NCBI GenBank assembly: GCA_021836865.1
Contig: JAKBHH010000033.1
Coordinates: 1-35,292 of the forward strand
Source: Acidobacteriota bacterium
GTDB taxonomy: Bacteria > Acidobacteriota > Terriglobia > Terriglobales > Acidobacteriaceae
Length of the DNA stretch: 35,292 bases
Direction of reading: 5' to 3'
The position numbers were made by a program, and so were the translations under genes. Every line of letters begins with the position of its first letter. Position 1 is the first letter of the stretch. This document shows positions 1-7,901 of this stretch, piece after piece. The notes beneath the pieces are model-generated. The model was not told where the DNA came from, did no database searches, and saw only the letters and a list, made by a program, of their open reading frames with translations.

Positions 1-402
1 TAAGATCCCGCCGGGCACGCGCAAGCGCAGCATGAAGGAGTCCTGCGCCGGCGCGACATAGAACAGGCCGTGAAACTTGAAACGAAATATATCCTCGGCA
101 GACGGGGCGCGATTTTGGTCGGCATGGACGAGTAGCTTGTCCCAGATGTCGAGCGGATTCTGATCATGCTTCCACACTTCTTCGCGGCAGAGATCAGAAA
201 CTGGAGTTCCGAAATAGGCTTCTTCCGCACTCTCAGCCTGGTTCGCAGCGCCGGATTCCGGGTCGTGCGTGATGAGACCCTCAGGCGTATGACCAACAAA
301 CGGCTGTACGTTCCGTTGAGTTGCGGATGCAAAGAAGCCCAGAAGATACTGCTTCTGCTCCGTCGTGAATTCCGCTGAAGGTGCCGTTGAAAGTACTTCC
401 AT
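1..402 (-). CDS. nirA: NirA-family ferredoxin-nitrite (or sulfite) reductase, N-terminal part, cut by the window edge
   Basis: The frame is open from ATG at 402 down to base 1, giving 134 residues that begin MEVLSTAPSAEFTTEQKQYL. The stretch FRFKFHGLFYVAPAQDSFML, followed by LRVPGG (about residues 106-132), is the start of the first ferredoxin-like half-domain of siroheme/[4Fe-4S] nitrite and sulfite reductases. In this family the enzyme reduces nitrite to ammonium (or sulfite to sulfide) in the cytoplasm during assimilation. The siroheme-ligand cysteines lie beyond the window, so nitrite cannot be separated from sulfite by sequence. Nitrite is favoured because the divergent gene encodes a HemD-GAF-ANTAR protein, a type linked to nitrate/nitrite assimilation. 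An AAAGGA ribosome-binding site lies about 6 bases upstream of the ATG. A frame opened by ATG at 407 is a shadow. Confidence 0.85.
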   Translation of the reverse strand, partial: MEVLSTAPSAEFTTEQKQYLLGFFASATQRNVQPFVGHTPEGLITHDPESGAANQAESAEEAYFGTPVSDLCREEVWKHDQNPLDIWDKLLVHADQNRAPSAEDIFRFKFHGLFYVAPAQDSFMLRLRVPGGIL

Positions 403-575
403 GCCATGTCCTTTGAAACGCTCGCAGCCGAAGCGATCCGGCAGTGAAGTTCAGTGGATATCCAACCCGCGTGCAAGCGCAGATCGATGTCGAGACCAGG
501 TTGAATGCCGCAGGTACTGCGGAGAATTCAGGCTCGTCACGGAGCATGGAACAACAGAATTGTCTTTTTGAATGG

Positions 576-631
576 ACCCGGCACGGCAGGGTGCGGGGTT
601 TGAGGATGCAAGAGAGACGGCTTTGTCTCCC
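576..631 (-). promoter_or_regulatory. Candidate ANTAR-type tandem hairpin in the nirA leader
   Basis: In the minus-strand transcript, GGGAGAC (631-625), loop AAAGCC (624-619) and GUCUCUC (618-612) form a 7-bp stem with one G-U pair and a six-base loop. The loop has A at position 1 and G at position 4, the signature of RNA targets of ANTAR proteins. After a 12-base linker a second hairpin spans 599-576: its four inner and four outer pairs flank one C-C mismatch, and it has a six-base loop CCUGCC with G at position 4 but C at position 1. ANTAR targets usually consist of two such hairpins that control an intrinsic terminator. I see no U-tract terminator between 575 and 402, so the mechanism is open. 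The divergent gene encodes an ANTAR protein. Confidence 0.5.
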
Positions 632-642
632 ATCTGTAGTGC

Positions 643-671
643 ATAGTAGTGCCTTCTCGAATAAGGATCAA
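643..671 (-). promoter_or_regulatory. Candidate sigma-70-type promoter of nirA
   Basis: Read on the minus strand, TTGATC (671-666) is followed after 17 bases by TACTAT (648-643). Each hexamer matches four of six consensus positions and the spacing is ideal. Transcription would start near 636, only about five bases before the GGGAGAC stem of the hairpin at 631-612, and would leave a leader of about 234 bases before the nirA start. The match is by eye and unverified. Confidence 0.4.
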
Positions 672-1070
672 GGGGGAATCGCATTTTTCACGTCGAGTGC
701 GCGAGGACTAAGTATTCGGCGCGCCCAAAAAGAATAGATCCGGGAGATGGAAGTACTTTTGATGGAAGATATTTGGGGATTGTCTCTTGAATTCCCCTGA
801 GACCCTGTGCTAAATCTCGATATCAGGTCGAGCAATTGCTGCACCCCGATGTGTCGCTAATTGATTGCCGATCAGCGTCGTGCTCCCCGCCTGAGCCGTT
901 CGGCGTTCCCTGAATCGTAAGCCGGCCGGATTCCCCTCTAACGATTTTCGCCATGTGGGCGGTCTTCAATTTCGAGAGGTGAGGAAACACATTGCATTAA
1001 GGTCTCTAGTGGCATTCTGGCTCAATTTGCCTGATTCGCTCATCCTTCATCTTTGCTTCAGGCTTGCGAC

Positions 1071-2978
1071 ATGAGGCATCGGTGTCTAGAATCACAGCAT
1101 CCGGTACCGCAAATCGCCAGTATTTTCCGATACGGCGTGAACACATTGGGCGAGCCTGCCGGTGCAACTACAGACAGTTTTGGCAGGCATCAGAAAGCGC
1201 GCAGACTTGGTCCCGCGCTTGGGAGAGTGCACTTGGCTCATGCGAACTTCAGAGGACTGCGCGTTCTTTCGCTCGAGTCGCGTCGTTCAATCGAGGTCGC
1301 CAAACTCATCCGCACTTATGGCGGAGAGCCCTTCCTCGTCCCCTGTATGCGAGAAATTCCGCTTGCGTCCAATACAGATGCGCTTGACTTTGCCGATGCT
1401 TTACTTCGCGGCGAATTTGACCTCGTCGTCTTTTTCACCGGCATCGGTGTTCGCGCCCTGGTCGAGGCGGTGGCCACGATGCGCGACCGCGAGGCGTTTC
1501 TCAAGGCTCTTCGTAAGGTCAAGATAGCGGCTCGCGGCCCCAAGCCGTACACCGCATTGCGTGAGCTCCAGGTGCCCGTTGCCGCAACAGCGCCTGAGCC
1601 CGCCACCTGGCGCGAACTGATGCAGGCGATCGAACAGGAGTTAGGCCCTTCGCTGGCGGAGATGCGCGTTGCCGTTCAGGAGTATGGAGCCTCGAACCCT
1701 GAATTTCTAACGGATCTGACGCTGAAATGCGGCTCCGTCACCAAGGTTCCGGTTTATCAGTGGGCCTTGCCGGAAGACCTTGCGCCTTTGGAAGAATGCG
1801 TTCATGGAATTGCTCGCGGTAACTATGATGTTTTGCTCTTCATGACGGCTGTGCAGGTGATTCATCTTTTCCAGGTTGCTGAGCGACTGCAAAGTGTGCC
1901 CGCGATGCGCGCAGGATTACTCTCTATGGCCATCATCTCTATCGGCCCTACCACGACAGAAGAGCTTGCTCATTACGGAATCACGCCGGATTTCGAGCCT
2001 TCCCGACCCAAGATGGGCTTCATCGTCAATGAAGCTGCTCAGTATGCGGGGAAGGTTCTCGAGCAGAAGCGCGGAGGAGACGCTCTGAAGGTCGCGATCC
2101 CGCCAAATGCGGAGCCGCATGCACGGCCGGCATCCTTTCCAGGCACGCCAGAGTTTCAAGACAAATCAAGTGTTCCCAGGGTTGCCGTATCTACTTCCAC
2201 GATGGCTGGCTTCCGCGATGGCCTCGCACAGATTGATTTTCTGCATGAAATCAGCAGCCGCATCGCCTCGGCAGATTCCTTCCACGTCGTTCTTAACCGC
2301 ATCGTCGAGTTTGTAACCTCGGTCATACCTTGCGACTCCTGCTTTATCTACGTGCTCGACGAGGATAAGCTCGTCCTGCGCGCATCCAAGAATCCACACG
2401 CAGACCTGGTCGATCGACTAGGCGTTCAATATGGGCAAGGCATAACGGGATGGGTTGCAGAGCATCGTGAGCCGGTAGCGATTTCGTCGAATGCCTCCAA
2501 TGATCCTCGATTCAAGCCCTTCAAAAACCTGCCCGAAGATCGTTTTGAGGCTATGCTCTGCACGCCCATTCTGTGCGCGAGCAAAGTGGTTGGTGTGATC
2601 AACCTGCAGCACCGCCTCACGTATCAACACTCGACAAACGAGGTTCGCCTGCTTTCCATGCTCGGATTTCTGGTGGGCGCAGAGATTGAACGCGCCCGGC
2701 TGGAATCGGAAAACGTCCAACTCACCGGCAGATTAGAGACGCGCAAGGCAGTCGACCGCGCAAAGGGCATCCTGCAACGCGATTTGTCGATGAGCGAGGA
2801 CGAAGCCTACCGGGCCATGCAGACAGAAAGCCGGCAGCGGCGAAAGTCCATGCGTGAGATAGCCGAGGCCGTTATCTTAGGCGAAGACCTCAGGAAGGCC
2901 CAAGCCGGAGGCATCGAAGCGAAGCACTCTAAAGCTGCTTCCGACGATGCCGATCAAGACCGAAAAAGCAAGGTCTGA
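1071..2978 (+). CDS. Uroporphyrinogen-III synthase (HemD) fused to GAF and ANTAR domains
   Basis: From the ATG at 1071 the protein has 635 residues. About residues 58-330 form a full HemD-like bilobed domain (FRGLRVLSLESRRS; VVFFTGIGVRALVEAV; LLFMTAVQVIHLFQ; SIGPTTTEELAHYGI). About 385-540 is a GAF sensor domain (IDFLHEISSRIASADSF; GQGITGWVAEHREPVAIS). About 550-605 is an ANTAR RNA-binding domain (DRAKGILQRDLSMSEDEAYR, then REIAEAVI). HemD closes the linear tetrapyrrole to uroporphyrinogen III, the precursor of the siroheme in nitrite and sulfite reductases. ANTAR domains bind paired hexaloop RNA hairpins and prevent termination. The divergent nirA with such a hairpin suggests a local circuit. 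No in-frame start (TTG 1053, ATG 1071, GTG 1137, GTG 1227) has a well-spaced ribosome-binding site. The first 55 residues look unconserved, so the true start may be as late as 1227. Confidence 0.85.
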   Translation: MRHRCLESQHPVPQIASIFRYGVNTLGEPAGATTDSFGRHQKARRLGPALGRVHLAHANFRGLRVLSLESRRSIEVAKLIRTYGGEPFLVPCMREIPLASNTDALDFADALLRGEFDLVVFFTGIGVRALVEAVATMRDREAFLKALRKVKIAARGPKPYTALRELQVPVAATAPEPATWRELMQAIEQELGPSLAEMRVAVQEYGASNPEFLTDLTLKCGSVTKVPVYQWALPEDLAPLEECVHGIARGNYDVLLFMTAVQVIHLFQVAERLQSVPAMRAGLLSMAIISIGPTTTEELAHYGITPDFEPSRPKMGFIVNEAAQYAGKVLEQKRGGDALKVAIPPNAEPHARPASFPGTPEFQDKSSVPRVAVSTSTMAGFRDGLAQIDFLHEISSRIASADSFHVVLNRIVEFVTSVIPCDSCFIYVLDEDKLVLRASKNPHADLVDRLGVQYGQGITGWVAEHREPVAISSNASNDPRFKPFKNLPEDRFEAMLCTPILCASKVVGVINLQHRLTYQHSTNEVRLLSMLGFLVGAEIERARLESENVQLTGRLETRKAVDRAKGILQRDLSMSEDEAYRAMQTESRQRRKSMREIAEAVILGEDLRKAQAGGIEAKHSKAASDDADQDRKSKV

Positions 2979-3166
2979 TGGGCGACGGCGATGTGTCCGC
3001 GCATGTTTTCCTGCGAAGCATCTCGCCTGTCATCGGCGATGGGCTTGGATGCTTCCGATCTGTGTTCGAGCGGGACAATCCCGCAGGGATGCGGTGCGCT
3101 AAAACGATCGCACAAATCAGCTCCAAACCTGGCAGGTCTGCTCATTCCGCCGCTTTCGTCCCGCAC

Positions 3167-4033
3167 TCAATCTGCCGTAGCTCGCGGAACTCTTGCATCC
3201 GGGTCCAGGCCATAGACCCGCGCACAGCACCCGCCAAGGATGGCGGCCGACTCTGAAGTTGTCAGTCGCTTGACGTATTCCATGACGATGTCCATCGTGC
3301 TTCCGTACTCCCCGCTCAGCGTGCAAACCGGCCAGTCGGATCCGATCATGAGGCGCTCCGGGCCGAATGCATCCAGAACCACATCCAGATAAGGATGGAA
3401 GTCCTTCGCCCGCCAGCCCTTCCAGCGGGCTTCAGTCACCATGCCGGAGACCTTGCAGGCAACGTTGCCGGACCGCGCCAGCTCGCGCAGATCCCGCGCC
3501 CATGGCTCGATCAGTCCCTCTGCAATCGCGGGCTTTGCCATGTGATCCACCACAAACTGCTGCTCTGGGAATTGGCGCACAAACTGGATGGTCAGCGGAA
3601 GATGCCGTGGGAAGATCAGCACGTCGTAAACGAGTCCGAACTCGGCAAGCTGGGCGATTCCGCGACGAAAATCGGGGCGCATCATGAATGCGTCGTCGAG
3701 CTCATCCTGCAACACATGTCGGACGCCAACCAGGCGGCGATGGCCTTCGAACTCTTCAAGCTGCCCGCGCAAACCGGGCGAGCACAGGTCCACCCATCCC
3801 ACCACCCCTTTGATCTGATCGTGGTCGGCGGCCAGATTGAGCAGCCATCGGGTCTCCTCCAGGCTCTGGCGCGCCTGCACGGCGATGGACCCATCGAAGC
3901 CGCTCGCGCGAAGCAGAGGCGCCAGATCTCCAGGAAGATAATCCTGCTTCAAGACCTTCATCGCATCCGTCATCCACGTATGCTCGGCCGGGTTATACCG
4001 CCAGAAGTGCTGATGTGCATCGAGCTTTATCAT
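3167..4033 (-). CDS. Amidohydrolase family 2 protein (L-fuconolactonase/dicarboxylic-lactonase-like)
   Basis: The 288-residue protein begins MIKLDAHQHFWRYNPAEHTW, with the HxH metal-site motif (H7, H9) placed right at the N-terminus as in amidohydrolase-2 TIM barrels. VVDHMAKP supplies the later histidine and MIGSDWPVC the late aspartate. The N-terminal HQHFW and the GSDWPVC block are typical of L-fuconolactonase-like and 2-pyrone-4,6-dicarboxylate-lactonase-like enzymes, which hydrolyse sugar or aromatic lactones. The exact substrate cannot be read from the sequence. ATG at 4033 was chosen because the HxH strand would be too far inside the protein with the upstream frame to 4081. GTG at 4042 is an alternative with GAGAG upstream. 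The gene stands alone, divergent from the permease gene. Confidence 0.85.
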   Translation of the reverse strand: MIKLDAHQHFWRYNPAEHTWMTDAMKVLKQDYLPGDLAPLLRASGFDGSIAVQARQSLEETRWLLNLAADHDQIKGVVGWVDLCSPGLRGQLEEFEGHRRLVGVRHVLQDELDDAFMMRPDFRRGIAQLAEFGLVYDVLIFPRHLPLTIQFVRQFPEQQFVVDHMAKPAIAEGLIEPWARDLRELARSGNVACKVSGMVTEARWKGWRAKDFHPYLDVVLDAFGPERLMIGSDWPVCTLSGEYGSTMDIVMEYVKRLTTSESAAILGGCCARVYGLDPDARVPRATAD

Positions 4034-4229
4034 CTTGCCCACGATTCTCTCAGGCCGGTCGGGGTCGCGCAATCGGCACATTCGGCGGCCCCACTATCCG
4101 CTTAAGGCTGCAACCGGACGGTTGAACCAATATGATGAAAGACGGAAGCAATTCCGCCGGTCCGGGTCTGCGGCAATTCTTTGTCGAAGCCAGTTTGCGG
4201 GCTCGTGCATCTTCTCTTTACAGGACCGC

Positions 4230-5504
4230 ATGAATCCAGTCGAACAGGCCCGTGAGCACGCCTTTCAGCAGACGCTGCTGAGCGCACGCCGTACCATGCT
4301 GCTGAGCGAGATTGTGAAGCTGGCCATCGACAGCTTTCGCGCCAGTAAGCTTCGCTTTGCCCTGACCGCTCTCGGCATGGTCATCGGAACTGCTTCGGTC
4401 ATCCTGGTGGTGACCATCGGGCTGACCGGAAAGCGCTTTATCCTCGATGAAATCCAGAAAATCGGCACCAATATGGTTGAGGTCGAATACTCCGGGGGCG
4501 GAGCAATCGGAGCAGAAAATGTTCTATATAACGACTATCTAACGCTCGAAGATCAGACGGCCGTGCTCGCTCGCGTGCCCAGCGTGATTTATTCATCGCC
4601 CATGCTCGAGATGCATGACCGCATCAGTTTCGGTGGCGGCGTGGTGAAGGACACGCTGGTGCTGGGCGTGACCCCCCAGTACCGCGACGTGCGAAACCTG
4701 ATTGTGCTCTCCGGCCGTTTTTTCGATGACCAGGACGAAAACGGACATATTAAGTGCGCCGTGGTCACCGAGCCCTTTGCGCGCGAAATGTTCGGCAGCT
4801 CCAGCGAAGCCATTGGCCGTACCTTTTCCATCAGCCGCATCCCGTTCACGATTATCGGCACCTTCAAGGAAAGCGTGGACACCTTCGGCCAGTCGGAGAT
4901 TTCCAACGAGACCATCCTGGTTCCCTACTCCGTCGCCCGCTACTTCACCGGAACAGACAGCGTAAAGCAGATCTTCTTCTCCATTCGCAATATGGATCAG
5001 GTTCCCGATGCATCGAAGGAGATTCAACGAGTCATCGCGGCTCGACACAAGCCGAACTCCGTCTACACGGTCTTCAACATGACGGAGCTGCTCACCACAG
5101 CGGCTTCCATCTCCAACATTCTCACCGCCGTGCTGGTCATGGTGGCCGCCGTCACGCTCGCCGTTGGCGGCGTGGGCATCATGAACATCATGCTTGCCAA
5201 TGTTCGGTCGCGCATCCGCGAAATCGGCATCCGCAAAGCGATGGGCGCCACCTATCGCGAAATCAAGCTTCAGTTTCTCGCCGAAGCGATCATCATCTCA
5301 CTCAGCGGGGGGATGCTCGGCATTGTGGTGGGCCTTGCGGTACCGCTCTCGATCCGCTACTTTACGGATTATCCGTTGCCCATCTCTCCATGGTCGGTGG
5401 TCGTTGCGCTGGCCGCAGCCACGCTGGTCGGGGTCCTGTTCGGTACCGTCCCCGCCACACGCGCCGCACAGCTTGACCCCGTCGAGTCGCTCAAATATGA
5501 GTGA
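4230..5504 (+). CDS. MacB/FtsX-type ABC transporter permease
   Basis: The 424-residue protein has the MacB layout. A cytoplasmic start is followed by a first membrane segment (about residues 50-70, LRFALTALGMVIGTASVILV). A large periplasmic MacB_PCD-like domain (about 75-290) follows, and the C-terminal FtsX domain has three membrane segments. The conserved cytoplasmic loop SRIREIGIRKAMGATYREI and the terminal PATRAAQLDPVESLKYE are classic for the family. MacB-type permeases act as mechanotransmitters for export of peptides, lipoproteins or macrolides and need an ATPase partner. None is encoded next to it here. ATG at 4230 has AGGA four bases upstream. The open frame to 4035 adds an unlikely basic extension without membrane character. 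ATG at 4297 is also possible. Confidence 0.9.
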   Translation: MNPVEQAREHAFQQTLLSARRTMLLSEIVKLAIDSFRASKLRFALTALGMVIGTASVILVVTIGLTGKRFILDEIQKIGTNMVEVEYSGGGAIGAENVLYNDYLTLEDQTAVLARVPSVIYSSPMLEMHDRISFGGGVVKDTLVLGVTPQYRDVRNLIVLSGRFFDDQDENGHIKCAVVTEPFAREMFGSSSEAIGRTFSISRIPFTIIGTFKESVDTFGQSEISNETILVPYSVARYFTGTDSVKQIFFSIRNMDQVPDASKEIQRVIAARHKPNSVYTVFNMTELLTTAASISNILTAVLVMVAAVTLAVGGVGIMNIMLANVRSRIREIGIRKAMGATYREIKLQFLAEAIIISLSGGMLGIVVGLAVPLSIRYFTDYPLPISPWSVVVALAAATLVGVLFGTVPATRAAQLDPVESLKYE

Positions 5505-5667
5505 TTTCCGCAAGCCAGAACCGACGCGCGACACGGCGCCAGTGCCAGAGCCAGAACCGTCCAAAGGACCCAATCTGGTGCTGCTCTACAGTCTGCTGGC
5601 GCTGGCGATCTTCACGGCTCTCGGCATCGCGGCGCTAATTGTGCTGCCGTTTTATCACCGGCGTTAA
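5497..5667 (+). CDS. Small proline-rich single-span membrane protein
   Basis: The start overlaps the end of the permease gene by 8 bases (AAATATGAGTGA), which suggests translational coupling. The 56-residue product has a charged, proline/glutamate-rich N-terminus (PEPTRDTAPVPEPEPSKG) and one hydrophobic segment at about residues 28-52 (LVLLYSLLALAIFTALGIAA). It ends FYHRR, so the short tail is probably cytoplasmic. I do not recognise a family. The overlap suggests that it accompanies the MacB-like permease, perhaps as an accessory subunit, but this is inference. Such short genes are easily missed by annotation. Confidence 0.6.
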   Translation: MSDFRKPEPTRDTAPVPEPEPSKGPNLVLLYSLLALAIFTALGIAALIVLPFYHRR

Positions 5668-5778
5668 CGCATCAGCGCGGTGGCTCGCCTGCTTGCGTGC
5701 GGTAGGGAATATGCCGGATGGGGAATTTGATCGCTCTGCGGCTTGCGCCAGGATCGGTCTAGACCTCGGGATGCGAAC

Positions 5779-5964
5779 CTACTTGGATCTCGGAGCCTGA
5801 TCCCGCTCGGCGATCAATACTGGAATCCCATCCATCACCGGATACACGCGTCCGCAGGCCATGCACACCACGGTTTCCGCCTCTTCACGCAACGCGCCCA
5901 GGCAGGCCGGGCAGGCAAGCAAATCCGCCCACGTCTTCAGCGTCCGGTCAATTGATTTGGTCAT
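5779..5964 (-). CDS. Trm112-family small zinc-binding protein
   Basis: This 61-residue protein has two CxxC pairs (CPAC at 18-21 and CMAC at 34-37) and the typical ending GRVYPVMDGIPVLI seen in Trm112p-like/YcaR proteins. In eukaryotes and archaea Trm112 is the activating partner of several methyltransferases. The role of the bacterial short forms is poorly defined. The gene starts 12 bases after the plsX stop, so it is probably the last gene of the dinB-yceD-rpmF-plsX string. No strong ribosome-binding site is visible, which fits coupled translation. Confidence 0.88.
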   Translation of the reverse strand: MTKSIDRTLKTWADLLACPACLGALREEAETVVCMACGRVYPVMDGIPVLIAERDQAPRSK

Positions 5965-5976
5965 AGGATCGGGGCG

Positions 5977-7026
5977 CTACTGGATCGTCGCGTCCGGCTT
6001 GTCGGCATCGCCTTTGGTACGTGGCGGACGCTTGGCAAACTCCGCCTCAATCTTCTCGTTCGTGCCCGCCTTGGCAAACTCCTGCGCCACGCGGATGCCG
6101 TTATAGATCGCCACTTCATTCGACGAACCGTGGCCGATGATGCACACTCCGCGCACGCCCAGGAGCGGCGCGCCGCCGTATTCGGTGTAGTCCAGTCGCC
6201 GACGGAAGTCGTTGAATGCCCGCCGCGAGAGCAGCGCGCCCACCTGCGCCGTCACCGTCCGCGTAAGCGACTCGCGCAGCACATCGCGCACAAACCGCCC
6301 GATGCCCTCGCTAGTCTTCAGCGCCACATTCCCCACAAAGCCATCGCAGACAATCACGTCCGCATTGCCGTTGAAGATGTCGCGCCCTTCCACATTGCCG
6401 ATAAAGTGAATCGGCAGCGCCTTCAGCAGCGGAAAAGCCTCGCGCGTCAGGTCGTTACCCTTGGTCTCTTCCTCGCCAATCGACAGCAATCCGACCCGCG
6501 GCTGACGGATCTTCAACACGCTCCGGGCATACATCTCGCCCATCACGGCGAATTGCTCAAGGTTGTGCGCCTTGCAGTCTACGTTCGCGCCCACATCCAG
6601 CAGCACGCACGGATTCCCCTTGGAAGTCGGCATCGGTGTCGCAAGCGCCGGACGATCCACTCCCGGCATCGCGCCCAGCACCATCTTCGCCGTCGCCATC
6701 GCGGCACCCGTGTTGCCCGCCGTCACAAAACCTGCGACCTTGCGTTCGCGCACCAGCTTCAGGCCCACGCGCATGGAGCTGTCACGCTTGGAGCGCACGG
6801 CATGCGCCGCCTTTTCGCCCATCCCGATTCGCTCTGAGGCGTGGTGGATGACGATCGGCAGGTCTTCATTTTCCAGGTGCTCATCCAGCAGATCGCGCAA
6901 CTCCGGTTCCGGGCCGATCAGATGCACCCGCACCGGCAGTTGCCGGCAGGCAAGTATTGCCCCCCGGATCTCCGGCTCGGGAGCCTTATCGGAACCCACG
7001 GCGTCCAGCGCAATATCGATGAGCAT
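5977..7026 (-). CDS. plsX: Phosphate acyltransferase PlsX
   Basis: PlsX converts acyl-ACP and phosphate to acyl-phosphate, the donor for PlsY in phosphatidic acid synthesis, at the inner face of the membrane. The 349-residue protein shows the family landmarks: [16 protein letters not shown] at the N-terminus, [20 protein letters not shown] (about residues 58-77), [13 protein letters not shown], the block [20 protein letters not shown], and [18 protein letters not shown]. Length is normal. ATG at 7026 was chosen because homology begins there and AGGG lies just upstream. The open frame continues to 7233 only as a shadow of rpmF. The rpmF-plsX order is widely conserved. Confidence 0.97.
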   Translation of the reverse strand: MLIDIALDAVGSDKAPEPEIRGAILACRQLPVRVHLIGPEPELRDLLDEHLENEDLPIVIHHASERIGMGEKAAHAVRSKRDSSMRVGLKLVRERKVAGFVTAGNTGAAMATAKMVLGAMPGVDRPALATPMPTSKGNPCVLLDVGANVDCKAHNLEQFAVMGEMYARSVLKIRQPRVGLLSIGEEETKGNDLTREAFPLLKALPIHFIGNVEGRDIFNGNADVIVCDGFVGNVALKTSEGIGRFVRDVLRESLTRTVTAQVGALLSRRAFNDFRRRLDYTEYGGAPLLGVRGVCIIGHGSSNEVAIYNGIRVAQEFAKAGTNEKIEAEFAKRPPRTKGDADKPDATIQ

Positions 7027-7037
7027 TCGCGCCCTGT

Positions 7038-7226
7038 CTACTTGGCTGCTTCCTTGGTATCCACAACCGCGCGGCCCTTGTACTCGCCGCACTTGGGGCA
7101 TGCCCGATGGGGCAGCTTCTTCTCGTGGCAGCTGGGGCACTCTGAGAGCCCGCTGGCCGTCAAAAAGTCGTGAGCGCGGCGGTTGGCGGTACGGCGCGTC
7201 GAGTGGCGCCTTTTCGGATTCGGCAT
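7038..7226 (-). CDS. rpmF: 50S ribosomal protein L32
   Basis: The 62-residue protein begins [20 protein letters not shown] and contains two CxxC pairs (CPSC and CPKC), so it is the zinc-binding form of bacterial L32. It is a component of the large ribosomal subunit near the peptidyl transferase region. It lies between yceD and plsX, an arrangement found across many bacteria. Only 11 bases separate its stop from plsX. The start at 7226 fits the conserved MPNPKRRxS N-terminus, and the extension to 7280 is not credible. Confidence 0.97.
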   Translation of the reverse strand: MPNPKRRHSTRRTANRRAHDFLTASGLSECPSCHEKKLPHRACPKCGEYKGRAVVDTKEAAK

Positions 7227-7340
7227 GATGCAATTCCTTTCGTATCTCTGTCCCCAGCGCCAGGCAATTTCAGACCGCACGAGGTCTCCAATGCCACCCG
7301 GCGCGAACAGGACACCCGTATTCTCTGGGGTCGTTTCTTT

Positions 7341-7892
7341 TCAGGACTTTATCTGGCTACGGAGCCCGGAAAGCGCCTCCCAGCGGGGGTCGCTCGGACC
7401 CTCATCGCAGGAACACGGCTCCAGATTGCGATTCTTCCCGCAGCGAGGGCAAAGTCCTTTGCAGTCCGGCTTGCACAGTATCCGCGCTGGCAGGGACAAA
7501 AGCACCTGCTCGCGCAGCACATCCTCAAGCAAAAGACTGTCCTTTTGATAATACCCGATTTCCGTCTCCGGCGCTGTAATCGACCGCTCCGGGGCCCCTG
7601 CGTCCGCTCCCATCGGGCGGAAGATCAGGTCGTACTCCGCCGCCAGGGGAATCGTCACCGGCTCCACGCACCGCGCGCACGGCGCATGAAAGCTGCCCTT
7701 GAACTGCCCCTTCAGCCGGATATCCGCCACAATATCCCGCGGCCCACGGTGCTCGTGGATCACCTCGGCGCGGCCGGAAGCCTCCAGAGGTCCATCCTGC
7801 TCTGCCTCTTCGCCAAAATCGATTGCCCCCGGAGGCATTTCCAGCGCAAACTCGACCGGCTCCTTCTCCAGTTCACTGACCCTGAATTCCAT
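7341..7892 (-). CDS. yceD: YceD/DUF177 family protein (23S rRNA accumulation protein)
   Basis: The 183-residue protein has the DUF177 layout. An N-terminal beta domain is followed by CARCVEPVTIPLAAEYDLIF (about residues 72-91), an acidic middle, EDVLREQVLLSLPARILCKP and DCKGLCPRCGKNRNLEPCSC, with four cysteines likely to bind zinc. In E. coli and plants members are needed for normal 23S rRNA levels. The gene precedes rpmF, as in many genomes, with a 114-base gap that may hold a processing site or second promoter. None is obvious. It starts 9 bases after the end of the DinB-like gene. Confidence 0.93.
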   Translation of the reverse strand: MEFRVSELEKEPVEFALEMPPGAIDFGEEAEQDGPLEASGRAEVIHEHRGPRDIVADIRLKGQFKGSFHAPCARCVEPVTIPLAAEYDLIFRPMGADAGAPERSITAPETEIGYYQKDSLLLEDVLREQVLLSLPARILCKPDCKGLCPRCGKNRNLEPCSCDEGPSDPRWEALSGLRSQIKS

Positions 7893-7901
7893 ACCATGAG
7901 C

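Larger units (their letters stand above)
403..1070. other. Divergent intergenic region between nirA and the HemD-GAF-ANTAR gene
   Basis: This 668-base stretch separates two divergent genes. The nirA-proximal part (about 403-671) holds a candidate promoter and a structured leader, described separately. The part nearer the regulator (about 700-1070) has several short inverted repeats, for example GTCTC/GAGAC at 782-803 and CTCGA/TCGAG around 816-832, but no hexaloop hairpin and no convincing promoter. A 17-codon frame (747-800, MEVLLMEDIWGLSLEFP) starts with the same 13 bases as nirA but in opposite orientation. The remaining short frames on both strands resemble no protein I recognise. Confidence 0.6.

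Noticed and set aside
281-547. An 88-codon minus-strand frame overlapping the nirA start
   Set aside because: It overlaps nirA in another frame. The nirA frame has clear family motifs and runs off the window edge.
402-575. Intrinsic terminator in the nirA leader downstream of the hexaloop hairpins
   Set aside because: A perfect CCGCAG-TAC-CTGCGG hairpin exists on the minus strand around 522-508 but no U-tract follows, so it does not qualify as an intrinsic terminator.
2978-3256. A 92-codon plus-strand frame after the HemD-GAF-ANTAR gene
   Set aside because: It overlaps the amidohydrolase gene on the other strand and shows no domain. The small hairpin ATCCCGCAGGGAT near 3079 has no T-tract and was not called a terminator.
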